Source: Orobanche coerulescens
Lineage: Eukaryota; Streptophyta; Magnoliopsida; Lamiales; Orobanchaceae
Assembly: GCA_033398695.1 (NCBI GenBank)
Contig: CM065818.1
Span: 79,852,092-79,916,091, forward strand
Direction: 5' to 3'
Length of the DNA stretch: 64,000 nt
This document shows positions 12,716 to 23,868 of this stretch, in pieces. A program made the position numbers and the translations under genes. Each line of letters begins with the position of its first letter. The first letter of the stretch is position 1. The notes below the pieces were generated by a model. It did no database searches. It was not told where the DNA came from and was given only the letters and a program-made list of their open reading frames with translations.

Positions 12716-12893
12716 TGTGCGATCTATGCTGAGGGCGCTGGATCGAATGTCCACCTCGTGTTGGTCCGACGGGATCATCTTGGGATCTAGGCTCAGGGCG
12801 CTGGATCATTGCACGGGTTATTTCCACCTCGTGTTGGTCCGACGGGATCATCTTGGGATCTATGCTGAGGGCGCTGGATCATTGGAATACCCT
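12716..12893 (+). repeat. Tandem repeat (about 2.5 units) with TCCGACGGG core in S
   Basis: Units read CTGGATCATTG...CACCTCGTGTTGGTCC, then GACGGGATCATCTTGGGATC and TATGCTGAGGGCG. They match the array in element 1's LTR (2341-2580) despite divergent flanks. Confidence 0.75.
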
Positions 12894-13540
12894 TGTTGTG
12901 TTAATGGAATCTTGTGGATTCGCATTGTCGGATTCCGGTAGCGGAAGTCCGTGTGGTGTATCTTGTTATGTATTGTTGATGCATATTCGATTTGTTTAAT
13001 ATGATACTTGTACTAGCATCGTTTTGCTAACCCCTTCGGGGGTGGACATTTGTTTTGATGTTCAGGTAGGCGAGGAGCGGGGAAACAGCCACAGTACCGA
13101 TGTGACGACGAAGGGGTTCAGTGATGTTTGTCGTTGCTTTTGATTATCTTCTTTATTCATTTTAGTACTCGAGTACGAATGTCTTATTAATATCATTTCG
13201 ATATGGTTGTATTAATTACTCGTTGAACCAGTTGGATCGGTTTTGTAAACTTGAATTTCCGTGGTATTGATGTCTTATATTTACATTTCTTTTATTTAGC
13301 CTTGTAAATTCTTTCTTAAAGGGTTTACGGCGCTGTAATTATTCCGCATATCTCGGGGTGTTACACCTTCCAAAGCTCGATGTCATATGCTCGAATAAAT
13401 ATCGACATCTTCTTCTTCCTGGTCATGAAGTTTGAGCCATCAAAAAATGGTGGTCGGTTGAGAGCAAGGCATTCGACGGGAGCAATTTGAAATGCCATTG
13501 GATCTTTTCTCCTCGGATGTTAAGCCGTGTATTGGAGTAC

Positions 13541-13553
13541 CGCTCCGATACCA
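13541..13553 (-). other. Primer binding site of element H
   Basis: The minus strand reads TGGTATCGGAGCG two bases after the LTR end at 13556, a Met-type PBS with the same A-to-G change as in element 1. Confidence 0.85.
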
Positions 13554-13555
13554 AT

Positions 13556-14722
13556 TGTTGGAGAATTATCTGAAATTGCACCGTTTGTGCGGAAGCGTAA
13601 ATAAGGTGCGGAAATTGGACGACACAGCGATTTATAGAGGTTCGGCCAAACGTGCCTACGTCCTCTCTCTCAAGATCTTTTTCTATAGGTTTAAGATCAA
13701 AACCTCTGCACCTTTCTTCAATCGGTCGAGGGATTATCGTTACAAGCTCGTCTTCTATCGGTCCGAGTAAAACCGTTTTTCCTTTTCTATTGGATAAGGA
13801 ATCAACCACTATAGCTTTCTATTGGTACTAGATAAACCTCACTAAGATAGCGATTGTGATTCTAATGATGCCGGATCCTTGATCCAAATAACACCGAATC
13901 AAATCGTATCTTTTCTTTATCTCGCTCGTGTATGATCTTGTGTATAACACTTAATCACTCTTAATTAAGCTCAAGAACAACAACTATAATGTTTACAATG
14001 ATATAACACATATGTATGCTTTGCTCAATGTTGTATGGAATAATACCAACTCACTTGGTATTTATAGCCTTCTTCCATAAACTAGCCATTGCTGCCAGTT
14101 GACTAGCTAGCGTGCGCTAGCTCTTATTCTTAATGTGCGCTATTGCACATTTTTGCCTTAGCATACGTAATGATTTATATGTAGCGTACGTTAATGATTT
14201 GTTGCTTCAGTCCAGTGGCTACTGTCCTTGATAGTTAGCGTGTGCTAACATTTCCCTGTAGCGTGCACTTGCATCATTGCATGCGTCATATATCCGTTTA
14301 TTCTTTTGACTTTGCTTCGGAATCTTTCCAACGGATTGATTGATTGAATTCAAACTGATATTTTGCGTGCGCTAAATATCATCTCTTGCGTGCGCTACGA
14401 TGACTTCACTGCTTACGTCATTCTGTGTTTGAATCTCTTCAAAACGGTACTATGGGCTCGATAGCATGCATTAATTATAACTTGTAGCGTGCGCTATCCT
14501 CAGCAGGTGACTTTACTTCAGCTAACTTCGTCTGATCTGCAGCCGGGACCCGTTAACATGCGCTAACGTTAATATCTAGCGTGCACTAGCTTTGTATTTT
14601 TCTCAGCTTTTTGCGTCTTTGTCTGCTTAGTTGTTTTGCTTCGCCTTGATGTTGTTTTGTTGTTTAGCAACTTTAATCATCAAAACACAATTTAAATAAT
14701 GTGTGGAATAAATATTCCAACA
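13556..14722 (-). repeat. 5' LTR of element H
   Basis: It is 1167 bases long with ends TGTTGGA/TCCAACA, matches 7979-9153 throughout, and has the same palindrome cluster (about 14105-14590) and TATA box. A few palindromes have decayed relative to the other LTR, and CpG-to-TpG/CpA-like changes are visible. Confidence 0.9.
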
Positions 14723-14727
14723 GCTTG

Positions 14728-16446
14728 TAGACAAGGTCAAGGAAATTGGTAACAACTTCATCATCATCGTGGCGGTATCGAGGCAAGTTATTATTTTCTC
14801 AGTTTATAATATTTAATGAATGGTTTCAGTTTCTTTCATTTATAATTCGGGTGAGCAATGATTATAATTTTGAACTCTGGAGATTTGGGATTGTACATTG
14901 TTTTCGGATTTTGGGAATTTAATCATAATGTATATGATTTACATTTGTTATCAGTATGCTTGGGTATCGAGGATACATTGTGGTAAATGTGAGGATACCA
15001 ATTATCTTCAATCCATGGTACTTTTGGATCGTCGAGTATTGGGAAAATTATTAGTGATGGTTTAGACATCGAGATTGCACTCGAAGAACTCAAGGCAGGT
15101 AGTCTAATCATTTTTGTCATTTGTGTCGATCATGTTGTAATACATTTGTGTATTGATGTTGTCGTGCATTCATGTATTGTTGTTATCATGCATTTGTGCA
15201 TCTTGGGTATCTATGTTGTGTGCGATGGATCATTGGACAGGTATTTCCACCATGCGTTGGTCCGACGGGATCATCATGGGAATCTATAGCTATGTGCACT
15301 GGATCGTTGGATTACCATGTGTTTTTGTGCATATGTATATTATTGGTTATCCACCTCGTGTTGATCTAACAGGATCATCTTGGGATCTATGTTGTGTGTG
15401 CTGAATCATCGGATTTCCAATGAGTATACATTGTTGTTATTATTGTGGGCATATTGATGTTTTCATGTGAGTATGCATTTGTAGGTCTTGTATTAGGACC
15501 ATGTCCGTATGTTGTATTGGTTTGATCTCGGATTAGACTGACGTAATTCATCGTGGCATTGCATATCCTGAGGTTTGTTCCGTATTTCCTTTTTGGTGTT
15601 TGACTTTGATGGACAATCGGTTTTCGTGTTGAGATTTGATAATGATATCCGATGGATTGAATTGGTCAGAGTTGGTATATTTTGTATTAATGAGTTATGA
15701 TGTTTTGAGAACCTTGAGTATTGCTTGAGGTACAGTACATTATTTGGGTATGAGTTTATTGTGTTGTTGAGGATACGAGATGTGAATTTTGGTAAGGATT
15801 CCTTTGGTAAGTATTATCACGAGTTGGTAAAGTTATGACGGTAAGATTAAATTGGTAGTATTCTTACCTAGTATTTTCATTGATATGTAACTATTGACGT
15901 GATATAATCGTTATCATTGTTGGATATTATGGTTGACCCCATCATGAGCTTTATTTTTAGGTTCTTGGGATATCGACCGTGTAGCGGTCGTGAAGAGATG
16001 AGCTTCTCGGAGGATACTGGCTATGGCGTGTGTATGTGAATTGAGTAATTCGACTAGTTGTCACTTTTCTGCTGCAAAAGTACTTTTAAATTATTTGTTA
16101 TATCCGCTGCGAGTGTAATTTAAAATGGGTTGCTAGTATTTTACAAACTTGGGTTTATTTTGGAAAATCATTTTCTAAACTATTCTATCGATCCGTGCAA
16201 GCAGTGGCTTAACGTATACTTTCGGTAATATTGAGTTTTGGTATTTTGGTCTTGTATTTTCATATAAGATTTTACACCGGTATTGATAAATGGACTTTAT
16301 AAAATCTTTGAATATTTTAAAAGATATTGCCTTCATCGCCGCTTAGGCGTATTTAAAATGTTTGTAAAAATTTCTTTCAGCCTTGTGAGTTCCGCTTCGG
16401 GGCCCACGACACTGTAATATTCCCAGATGGCTCTGGGGGTGTTACA
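14728..16446 (+). repeat. 3' LTR of element 1, second part
   Basis: The sequence resumes after TSD GCTTG (14723-14727) exactly where the first part stopped and follows the 5' LTR (from about 1867) to GGGGTGTTACA at 16446. It contains the tandem array (15190-15410) and the GTTGACCCC...TTTTTAGGT block near 15930. Confidence 0.9.
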
Positions 16447-18493
16447 CTTCTGACCCTTCCAAGCATGACTGAGGAGGAAGAGGCAGAATTGTCAATCAAG
16501 ATACCGGAAGCAGAATATTCTCTCAACCTTACGGAAAATAATCCTCTGAACTTGACGACCGATCAACAAACACTGGTAAAGCAACAATCTTTGAAATTTT
16601 CGTTTGTCAATATTTAAGATGAGTGGAAGGACTTTAAATCACTTCCCTTCACTCAACTACAAGAATTTGTTGAGAAAAGTACCTGGGAACATCCCCAGAC
16701 TACGGAGCAACTTCTCATGCTCTTCTGTCACGAGACAGATATTATTTTAATGCTCCAGTGTTAAAGAGAATATGAACCAGTTCGTCCGCCATATTATAGA
16801 GGGTGTTTTAGCTGGGGAAACCCTCGGAGAAGAAGGGAAAGTTGAGGAGAGAGGAAGAAAAGAAAGATAAATAAGAATAGTAGAAATTGAAAGAGAAGAT
16901 TCTGTAAGAGGAGAAGGAGCTGAAGAAGGATGTGAAGGAGTTGAAGAGGAACAAGAGGTAGGAGTCGAAAAAGAAGAAGTTGTTGAAGTTGAAAAAGAAA
17001 AGATGGGAGAAATAAGACAATAAGAAGTCGAAAAAAAGAAGAAGTAGAAAAAGAAGAAGTCGAAGAAAAAGAAGAAGGAGAAAATACGAAGGAAGAGAGA
17101 AAAGATGATGATGCTGATGAGCATGGATCACCTGATTAAGCTTCTAGCTCCCATCAGCCATCTGAAGATGATAGATCAGGCACCCCAGACAAGACCCCTT
17201 CTGATCAGAAGCCTGCAGATAGGAGTCTAACATCCCAAAATCAACTGCCAGAAGATCAGCTGCAATAGAAGACTCGGGTGAAAATTCACCACAGACAATA
17301 CCTGAAGTTCCAATCTCACCTGCAGTCACTGAGCTGATCAGACGCTTAGTGGAAGAGACAGATGCCAAGCTTTTGGTAACTGAATTCAAACCCGACCTGA
17401 TATCTCTTAATGCAAAAATGGACACTTTCCCCACCATAAACTAACTCCAGAATGCCCCTTGGCATGTCTGATTTTATGGCCTCAGTGGAGCAACAGCTAC
17501 TACCCTTATTAATGCTGGCAAAAAGGGGGAAGAGAGAGGAAAGAGGGAAGAGAGAAGCAGGGAACATATCAAGCAGGGGGTAGTCAGAGAGGAAGTAAGT
17601 ACAAAGTAAAGGAAAGACCCTCTTTTGATTCAGGCTGGAACGTCTCACCTCAAGAGAAAATAAGTAGCTACATATGCAGATGACCACCTTCATCCAAAAA
17701 GAGAAGGACCGGACAGGAACCACAAGTTGAATACCAATGGGAGGGAAAGGAGCTTTGGTTTGTTGAAGAATTCTTACCCGCTGAGGCAGCCCCAATGTGG
17801 GAAGGAGCAAAGAAGCAATTTAAAGAGAAATATTATCTCTGTGAGTTGCTTCAAGACAAAGATTGCTCCTCACAACAAACATTCATCAATTTCATGTCTT
17901 AAACTTGGCCAAAACTTTGAGTAGTCTTGAAAAAATATGCAAAGAAATTCGATGCATAACCTATGATTCCCAGTTTCAGACCTGAAGAAGCGCCCACTCT
18001 TATGAACAATGAACTGGATGAACTGGCCCTTTAGGAAGAAATCAAGGCACTATGTATTGAGAACAACTTCTCATCTGCTGAGGAACAACAATTTGCTTCT
18101 ATGATAATCAAGAGGACATATAGATTAGCCCAGTCTCTAAGAAGCCCATTGGTGCAAAGCCACTAAGGTCTGTCCCTCCAGCTAAGCAGAAGGTCAGAAG
18201 CGGAAGAGGAAGAAGAAGATAGATTTTCTGTAAATTCATGTAACTTTTACTTCTAATTTTGTGATTTTACTTGTAATTCTGAAATGCTTGTAATTTTCTT
18301 ACTTGAATTTTTTTTTGTTTCATTCAATTGAATGATAATGTAATATCAATAAAATTTTATAACAGTCAGTTGATGAAAACCTCTAGTTGTCTCAAAAAGA
18401 CTGAGTTTTACTTGTGTCTTGCACTTTATTTGTGCAGACCTGATTACATTTTGAAATACTTTAAGTTTTGCCATCATCAAAATAGGGGGAATT
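16447..18493 (+). pseudogene. 3' interior of a SIRE-like Ty1/copia element (degenerate ORF downstream of pol)
   Basis: The stretch ends in the copia PPT context CCATCATCAAAATAGGGGGA (18471-18490) directly before an LTR starting TGTTAGGAATATGTG, typical of SIRE/Maximus elements. Upstream, open but broken reading frames start MTEEEEAELSIKIPEAEYSL near 16462. A purine-rich stretch at 16800-17110 would encode a Glu/Lys-rich, probably coiled-coil segment with several stops. SIRE elements often carry an extra ORF after pol in this place, and I infer that this is its relic. No RT or integrase is present; that part should lie left of element 1, outside the window. The T/C-rich minus-strand ORFs at 16747-17131 are shadows. 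Confidence 0.5.
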
Positions 18494-19965
18494 TGTTAGG
18501 AATATGTGTTAGATTTTGATGATGTCATCCCTGTATTGATTGATTATTCAAATGTATGTTTTAAGTACTTAGCAACTTGTAAAGAAAAATCAGACGAGTA
18601 TCTTCTATAGGCCTTAAATTTAGGCCAAGTCTTGATCAAATGTTGATTAGTAGAAAAACGACTAAGTATGGAACTACCTTTTATCAGAGAATTTATCAGG
18701 AAAGTACAGTCTCAGAGAAGTTTTGGTCAACGCAAAACATCAGAGAGGTTTGACCAAAACCTAGCTGTAGTCAAGTTCTGAAGAAAGAGCTACATCAAAC
18801 AAGTTTTGGTCAACACTGAATCTCAGAGGGGTTTGACCAAAACCCATCTACAGTCGAGTTATCATACGAGAAACTGGTGAAAAAAATATCAGTTGAAGTT
18901 TGACCATCAGATCAGAGAACATTCATCAGGTAAGAGAACTTCAGAGCATAGAAGTACAGAGCAGAGAACTTTATAGCAAAGGAGTTTCACATCAGATAAG
19001 TTCTCAATAAAGTTATCAGCCAAGTTACTCAGTCCTCGTCACCAAGCGTTGAAAATTCAACAATTACGGAAAGTCACATGCGGACGTGAGGAGACAAGCA
19101 GAAAGATTCTCGAAAAGCAAGGAATTAAATATTCATCAAGATCCACGTTCTGAATACTTTATGATTATTCAAATCAAGAATAACGATGCTAACAAAGAAA
19201 GTCTTTCAAACGGTCGGAATTGAAAAGGGGAATCAAGCCAAGCAATGGAATGATAAGATAAACAAAGAAGTCCAATCTCCAACAAATGGATTTGTTACAG
19301 TAGTGCAACAGCTATGAAGGAAGCTCAATGATCGTACTATAAATATATGAAGATATGAATTGAGCAAAGTACGTGCGAACAACACTCACAAGCAATCAAA
19401 GTATTCAAGGCAATTAAAGCTATCAAAGCAACCAATAGCATCGTGAAGAGCAAAGCTTTAAACAGTCATATTCTGAGTAGCTCTTTAGATGGAGAAGACA
19501 AAAACTCTTGTCTTTAAAGTTGAGTATGGGGTACTTTTGCAAACAAGGTTTCAGAAGTTTCACGACTGAAAGGGAATTGCAACTGCCACAGGATTCTACT
19601 GGTTGGAAGCTGTTGTAACTAGTTGAATCATTGCAATGTTTATCAATGGTTAAAAGTTATAATGAATTCATCTCCAACTGGTTTGGATAAAAGTGGACTA
19701 GTAGATGATTACCACACCTCTGAAACCACTATAAGTGCTGTGTGATTTACTGCTTTGAACATCATACTTAACTGCTGCATTCATAGTTACTGTTCCATTA
19801 GATAGTTATCTGCAGTTAAAAATAGTTACCTCCTATTATCATCTATTGTGTTTTCCGCATTGCCTATCTAAAGAGGACATAAGTCATCTATACCTAAGCA
19901 CAGCTGAGTAACTCATCCAAGATTCAGAAATGAGTTAATAAGTTTATTCACCCCCTAGACTTCTT
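18494..19965 (+). repeat. 3' LTR of the SIRE-like element, right end truncated
   Basis: It begins TGTTAGGAATATG right after the PPT. A duplicated segment GTTTTGGTCAACxCxxAAxxTCAGAG...GTTTGACCAAAACC appears near 18720 and 18800. TATA-like TATAAATATATG is at about 19339. No ...CCTAACA end is visible before RT-like sequence begins near 19970, so the right boundary is approximate. Confidence 0.55.
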
Positions 19966-21140
19966 CCCGATGACTTGTGACCTACAGTAGACTTCGTGAA
20001 ATGGACTGTAGCAGTCTTCACGTAGTTGGGACCTTCGTTTTAACGAGGCAGTCAAAGAGTTTGACTTCGTGCAAAATGAAGAAGAACCTTGTGTATACAA
20101 AAGGGTTAGTGGGAGCAAGATCGCATTCTTAGTACTATATGTAGATGACATTCTACTAATAGGAAATGATGTGGGAATGCTCAGTTCGGTGAAAGCTTGG
20201 ATTTCGAGTAGGTTCTCCATGAAAGACTTGGGAGAAGTAACCTATATTCTTGGGATTCGACTCTATTGGGATAGATCAAAGAGAATGGTAGCTCTTTCCC
20301 AAGCCCTCTATGTAGATAAAATCTTAAAGCGATTTAGGATAGATTATTCTAAAAAAGTGTTCCTACCGATGCGACATGGAATAAAACTCACCTTGAAGAT
20401 GTGTCCTCATAGTGAGGAACGTCAAAATGAAATGAGCAATATACCATATGCTTCGGCCATGGGTAGCCTTGTGTATGCCTTGTTGTGTACGAGACCTGAC
20501 ATTACGCATGCTAGGAGCGTGGTAAGTAAGTTTCAGGCAAACCCAGGTAAGGAACATTGGACCGCCGTACAGAACATTCTCAATTAATTTATAAGGGATA
20601 GAGATCTAGTTCTTATGTATAGTGGTGGAGAACTAAATGTGACGGGCTTCACTGATTCACACTTCCAAGGACAGAAAGAAGACCCAGTGTCTACTTCTGG
20701 CTACATTTTACTCTTAATGGAGGAGCAGTATCTTGGCATAGTGCCAAGCATAGGGAGACTGCTGATTCCACCTATTAGGATGAGTATCAAGCGGCTTCAG
20801 AAGCCTCCAAAGGAAGGGTTTTGGTTTAAGAAGTTACTAGGTGAACTTTAAGTGACACCATGTGTTGCGCTGCCTGTTTTTGTTTTTATAGGATAACAAT
20901 GGAGCGATAGCACAGGCCTAGGAGCTGAGGGCTCACAATAGTACAAAATGCATCGAGAGAAAGTATTATCTCATGAGAGAATTTGTTCGCAAAGGATACA
21001 TTATGCTGTGTAGAGTAGACTCAATATACAACGTAGCTAATCCACTAACCAAGCCATTTTCTCAGATGAGCTTGGAGCCTCATCTGGAGAACATGGGTAT
21101 TAGATACCCTAGTGTGCGTCATTGAGTGCAAGTGGGAGAT
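19966..21140 (+). pseudogene. RT and RNase H remnant of a Tork-like Ty1/copia element
   Basis: Degenerate but clear copia pol: QSSRSWDLRFNEAV near 20020, EEEPCVYK, the RT active-site segment LYVDDILLIGND (about 20140), PYASAMGSLVYALLCTRPDI, then RNase H pieces (VTGFTDSHFQGQ at about 20640, NNGAIAQA near 20900, NVANPLTKPF near 21040) and the ending ENMGIRYPSVRH. The longest open stretch is 20069-20587. Several stops and frameshifts interrupt it, for example TAG codons before QSSRSW and a stop after the open stretch. Protease, integrase and the 5' LTR are missing, so the element is 5'-truncated. The lineage name is tentative. Confidence 0.8.
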
Positions 21141-22702
21141 TGTTAGGAGTATGCTCTCGAATGCCACTCAGAGGATGTTAGAGTGAGGGCATTGTACTTA
21201 TTGTTATGTAAATCATTATCAGAAGGCAATTGTGTGTTTTTTTTATTTACTTGTAGTCACTAGCATTCCTGACTAGTAAATATATAGATAGAAACTAGTC
21301 TTTGTATTTGAGATCAAAATGTTCCACTCCTTACTGTATAAGGGTATCGGCACTGGAAAGGTTTATGGCTCAAATAATTAATCGTTTGCAAGTCGATGAA
21401 ACTTGACTGGGCATTAAGTTTATGTGAAGACTTATATGACGTGTTATTTGACTTGGAGAGTGCCTGTCGAATGCTAATGGTTAGTGGGAGCACACGTTAT
21501 AGGTATGATAATGAGATTAGTATACTCGAACTGACTCACCCTCGATTCGTCACATGGATTTCACTCTGGGACAGTCAATGACGGAATCAATAGGTTGTGA
21601 TAGGTATTCGCGAACCTTCAACTTGAAGATTTACTAAGGATGTGCTTGTGACGTTAAGATTTTCATTAGTAGTTCAACCCAAAAAATCAAAAGGTGGGGG
21701 TCAACCTCGACGTGCATCTTGATGGGCAAGTAGCATGTTCTACTAAATACCATGATATGATTCTTTCTCCTGTTAGTGAACGGGTATATGTCCTATGCGG
21801 TTAATGGCAAATGAGATCATAAGTCTTTGGCCAAAGCATTGGAGCTACTTGTATTAGATACACAAGAGCTCAATTATTTCTATTTGCATAAAATCAGGCA
21901 TAACGTCAAGCACAAATAGGGTTTGACTAACCGTGACCCTAAAACTTGATCGGGACATTTGATAGAAGGGTTTATACGTATACTGGTATTCACGACAAAA
22001 AGGTTTTGTAATGATCCTCATCATTCGTTCTCTGTTAGGTTACAGTGTAGGCCGCCATGCTGGCTAGGTGGTGTTATTACTCTTTGGTTCCTCCCATTGC
22101 TAACTAAGACGGACCTACCGAGTCGCGCAATAGGATTAACGACGGAATGAATCAAGCATATTCTCTCTTAATGAATATTAGATATTAGATATCTAATTTA
22201 TTAGACATTATATGTCTAATTAATTTCGGGACATTAGATGTCTAAATTAATTTATTAGATAAATTAATTTACGGCCTAATGAATTAAATAAATTACTGGG
22301 TGATTAATTTGATTCACATATATAATTATTTCTTAGAGACATTAATTATATTATTTTGTATTTGATATAATTAATTAATTGGATTAATTAACTAATATAA
22401 ATACATCAAAACAAAATGGAGTTCATCGGATTGGACTCGCGGGAGTCGAACTCTTCCGGTTCTTCTAGATTGGCCACCCCCCTAACATCATGTACCATGG
22501 TCATTGATTCCACCTAACATGGTGGAAGACTATAGTTTTATATGTTAAGTCTTTCATTTGATGGATTTAATAAAAATTAGATGTTTATTATTAAGGGGAC
22601 AAGAGATCATGAGGTGATTTCTTTATGGGAGAAGACTTTGAATGAGATGGATGATAACTTAATATAAGTCCTATTCTCCTCACTTATGAAAAAATACGGT
22701 TC

Positions 22703-22759
<57 letters not shown>

Positions 22760-23213
22760 GAGTTGTCTTCTTTATTGTTCTTCATCTTCATCTTCTTCAA
22801 CATCTTCTTCATTTTTCTTAGAGAAAAATTTAGAAAAAAATAGAGAGAAAATAAATCTATACACTTAGAGTGTAATAGACAATATTAAGAAGCTCCTCTA
22901 ATCTTGTTCTAGCTGTATCCTTGGAGGATAATAAGGTGAAGTCGTTCCAATCGTTTCTCCGGCGCGTGGCAAGTAGAGATACGGTGTTTTCGGAGTTGGA
23001 TCATCCAAGAGCTTGTTGCGTATTGGATTCATAAGGACATCATCTTCTCAACGATTAAATCAAGGGACTACAAGGCTATGATATCGTATCATCCTCTTTG
23101 TTCGTTTTATATTCGTATATACGTAGCTTGAATTGATTCTCTTGAGGGATTCGTGTTGCACTTCGTTTTTACGCTTCCGCTGCGACTTCATTTTTGGTGT
23201 GCGAATCCCAACA
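21141..23213 (+). repeat. 3' LTR of the Tork-like copia element
   Basis: It starts TGTTAGGAGTATGC immediately after the PPT AAGTGGGAGAT (21130-21140) and ends GCGAATCCCAACA at 23213. It has an AT-rich segment with inverted motifs (TAGATATCTAAT, TAGACATTATATGTCTA) at 22180-22400 and a (GA)n run at about 22710-22755. Beyond 23213 the sequence is Athila-like RT on the other strand. Confidence 0.75.
22709..22755. repeat. (GA)n microsatellite
   Basis: An uninterrupted GA dinucleotide run lies within the Tork-like LTR. Confidence 0.95.
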
Positions 23214-23821
23214 ACAATATCCCCTAAAATAATGCCACTCCGTACCGTGAAATGATTCTTGTCCCAACCCAATGTCAAATTAGACTCAATGCTACTTGAT
23301 AAAAATTTAGACAAACTACCAAGAGATGAAATAAATAGCCAAAAATGCAAAAGTCATACATGAATACCTCTAGATGCCAATAATGTCAGAGAAAGTAGAT
23401 AGCATGCATGTTCAAAAGTTAGTCGGGGCATTGCACAACCCAAATGGCATCCTCCGGTAAGCGAATGTCCCAAAAGGGAAAGTAATAGTCGTCTTCAGGC
23501 GTTCTTTAATCCCTTCCAGGTTAATCACTTACGGCTTCTCTTTAATCATTTTAAAGTTGTAGAATATCAATCACCCCTCTCCCTCTTAAAGTGACCCACT
23601 CTTCATCATCAGTAGCAAAAGACTCGTGAAGGAGTTCCTTATTGAGTGAATCAAGAGAGTGAACCTACACAATCATATCTTCGTCAAGCGTATCTAGAAA
23701 TGAAAAATTTTACAATGAGAAGGATGATGTAACGGCATGCATATCATGATTGTGAAAAAAATGGTTTCACCTAACACCGTAAAGGTAACCTTCCCGTTTT
23801 TAACATCAATGAGCGTATTAG
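23214..23821 (-). pseudogene. Athila-like protease end and RT fragment (downstream part)
   Basis: Read right to left: TLIDVKNGKVTFTV (aspartic protease C-terminal region in Athila-type elements), FHFLDTLDEDM across a stop, a linker with stops, the RT block FPFGTFAYRRMPFGLCNAP (about 23410-23490), and WDKNHFTVRSGIILGD (about 23230-23275), the RT palm segment that follows. The upstream part of the same gene is at 33475-33920. The two join at the 5-bp repeat ATTAG (23817-23821 and 33475-33479), so composite B was inserted here. The left end is cut by the copia LTR at 23213. Confidence 0.75.
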
Positions 23822-23868
23822 TGCAACAACCTAATTTTCTTAGATCTATTACGCGACGTATAACCTTC
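23822..23868 (-). repeat. 3' LTR of B, terminal piece
   Basis: These 47 bases resemble the start of 31451-31500. They are followed by element C with TSD CCTTC (23864-23868 and 27697-27701). The LTR continues at 27702. Confidence 0.7.

Larger units (their letters stand above)
10975..13365 (+). repeat. Solo LTR S (gypsy-type, chromovirus-like ends), inserted in gag of H
   Basis: It runs TGTAATACCCGAGATT...CGGGGTGTTACA, 2391 bases, flanked by CCTTC on both sides (10970-10974 and 13366-13370) with no interior or second LTR. It therefore arose by LTR-LTR recombination. It contains palindromes at 11120-11435, TATATATAGG at about 11446, a second palindrome cluster at 12130-12345, a tandem repeat with the TCCGACGGG core at 12716-12893, the hairpin CCCCTTCGGGG at 13031-13041 followed by TTCAGGT, a perfect GTACTCGAGTAC at 13165-13176, and the common terminal block. 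Confidence 0.93.
9564..13498 (-). pseudogene. gag of element H (Ty1/copia, UBN2/Retrotran_gag type), split by solo LTR and one stop
   Basis: The coding sequence reads from an ATG at 13496-13498 to 13366, is interrupted by solo LTR S, continues from 10974 to 10023, meets an in-frame TGA at 10023-10025, and continues in the same frame to 9564. The N-terminal part has the copia pattern FFDGSNF...AYDIELW. The middle holds the UBN2-like region (around EEHNRISSCDSAKEIWKRLE). Two C-x2-C-x4-H-x4-C zinc knuckles follow: CRLCGKPGHFAKNC and CEKCLKLGHHISNC. The protein would package element RNA in cytoplasmic particles. Without S and the stop it would be roughly 510 residues. The frame resumes exactly once one TSD copy and S are discounted, so S landed in a gag that was still mostly open. 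Confidence 0.85.
7979..14722 (-). mobile_element. Element H: gag-only Ty1/copia retrotransposon (TR-GAG-like), minus strand
   Basis: Two LTRs with TGTTGGA...TCCAACA ends (7979-9153 and 13556-14722) flank a gag gene, and TSD GCTTG brackets the whole. A copia polypurine tract (minus-strand AAGGGGGAGAT) adjoins the left LTR and a Met-type PBS adjoins the right one, so transcription would run right to left. No protease, integrase, RT or RNase H remains between gag and the 3' LTR. This matches the description of terminal-repeat retrotransposons carrying only GAG. Solo LTR S is inserted inside gag. Confidence 0.9.
1..16446 (+). mobile_element. Element 1: large non-autonomous Ty3/gypsy-type LTR retrotransposon (LARD-like), left end just outside window
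   Basis: Bases 1 onward repeat at 6096 onward, and both copies end in GGGGTGTTACA-type termini (3610 and 16446). These are two LTRs around a non-coding interior. By comparison with the right copy, the left LTR starts about 18 bases before the window. A Met-type primer binding site follows the left LTR, and a degenerate purine tract with the chromovirus-style context TTCGAGGACGAA precedes the right one. No gag or pol is recognisable, so the element must depend on enzymes from a relative. The 3' LTR is interrupted by copia element H. The right flank (16447) is SIRE-like copia sequence, so element 1 probably sits inside that copia. Its own TSD cannot be checked because the left flank is missing. 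Confidence 0.85.

Noticed and set aside
16747..17131. Minus-strand ORFs of 125 and 107 codons rich in Phe/Ser
   Set aside because: They are the complement of a purine-rich Glu/Lys coding stretch; composition alone keeps them open.
21141..23213. Pairing of the Tork-like LTR with the SIRE-like LTR at 18494 because both begin TGTTAGGA
   Set aside because: Sequences diverge right after the first bases and their PPT contexts belong to different copia lineages.
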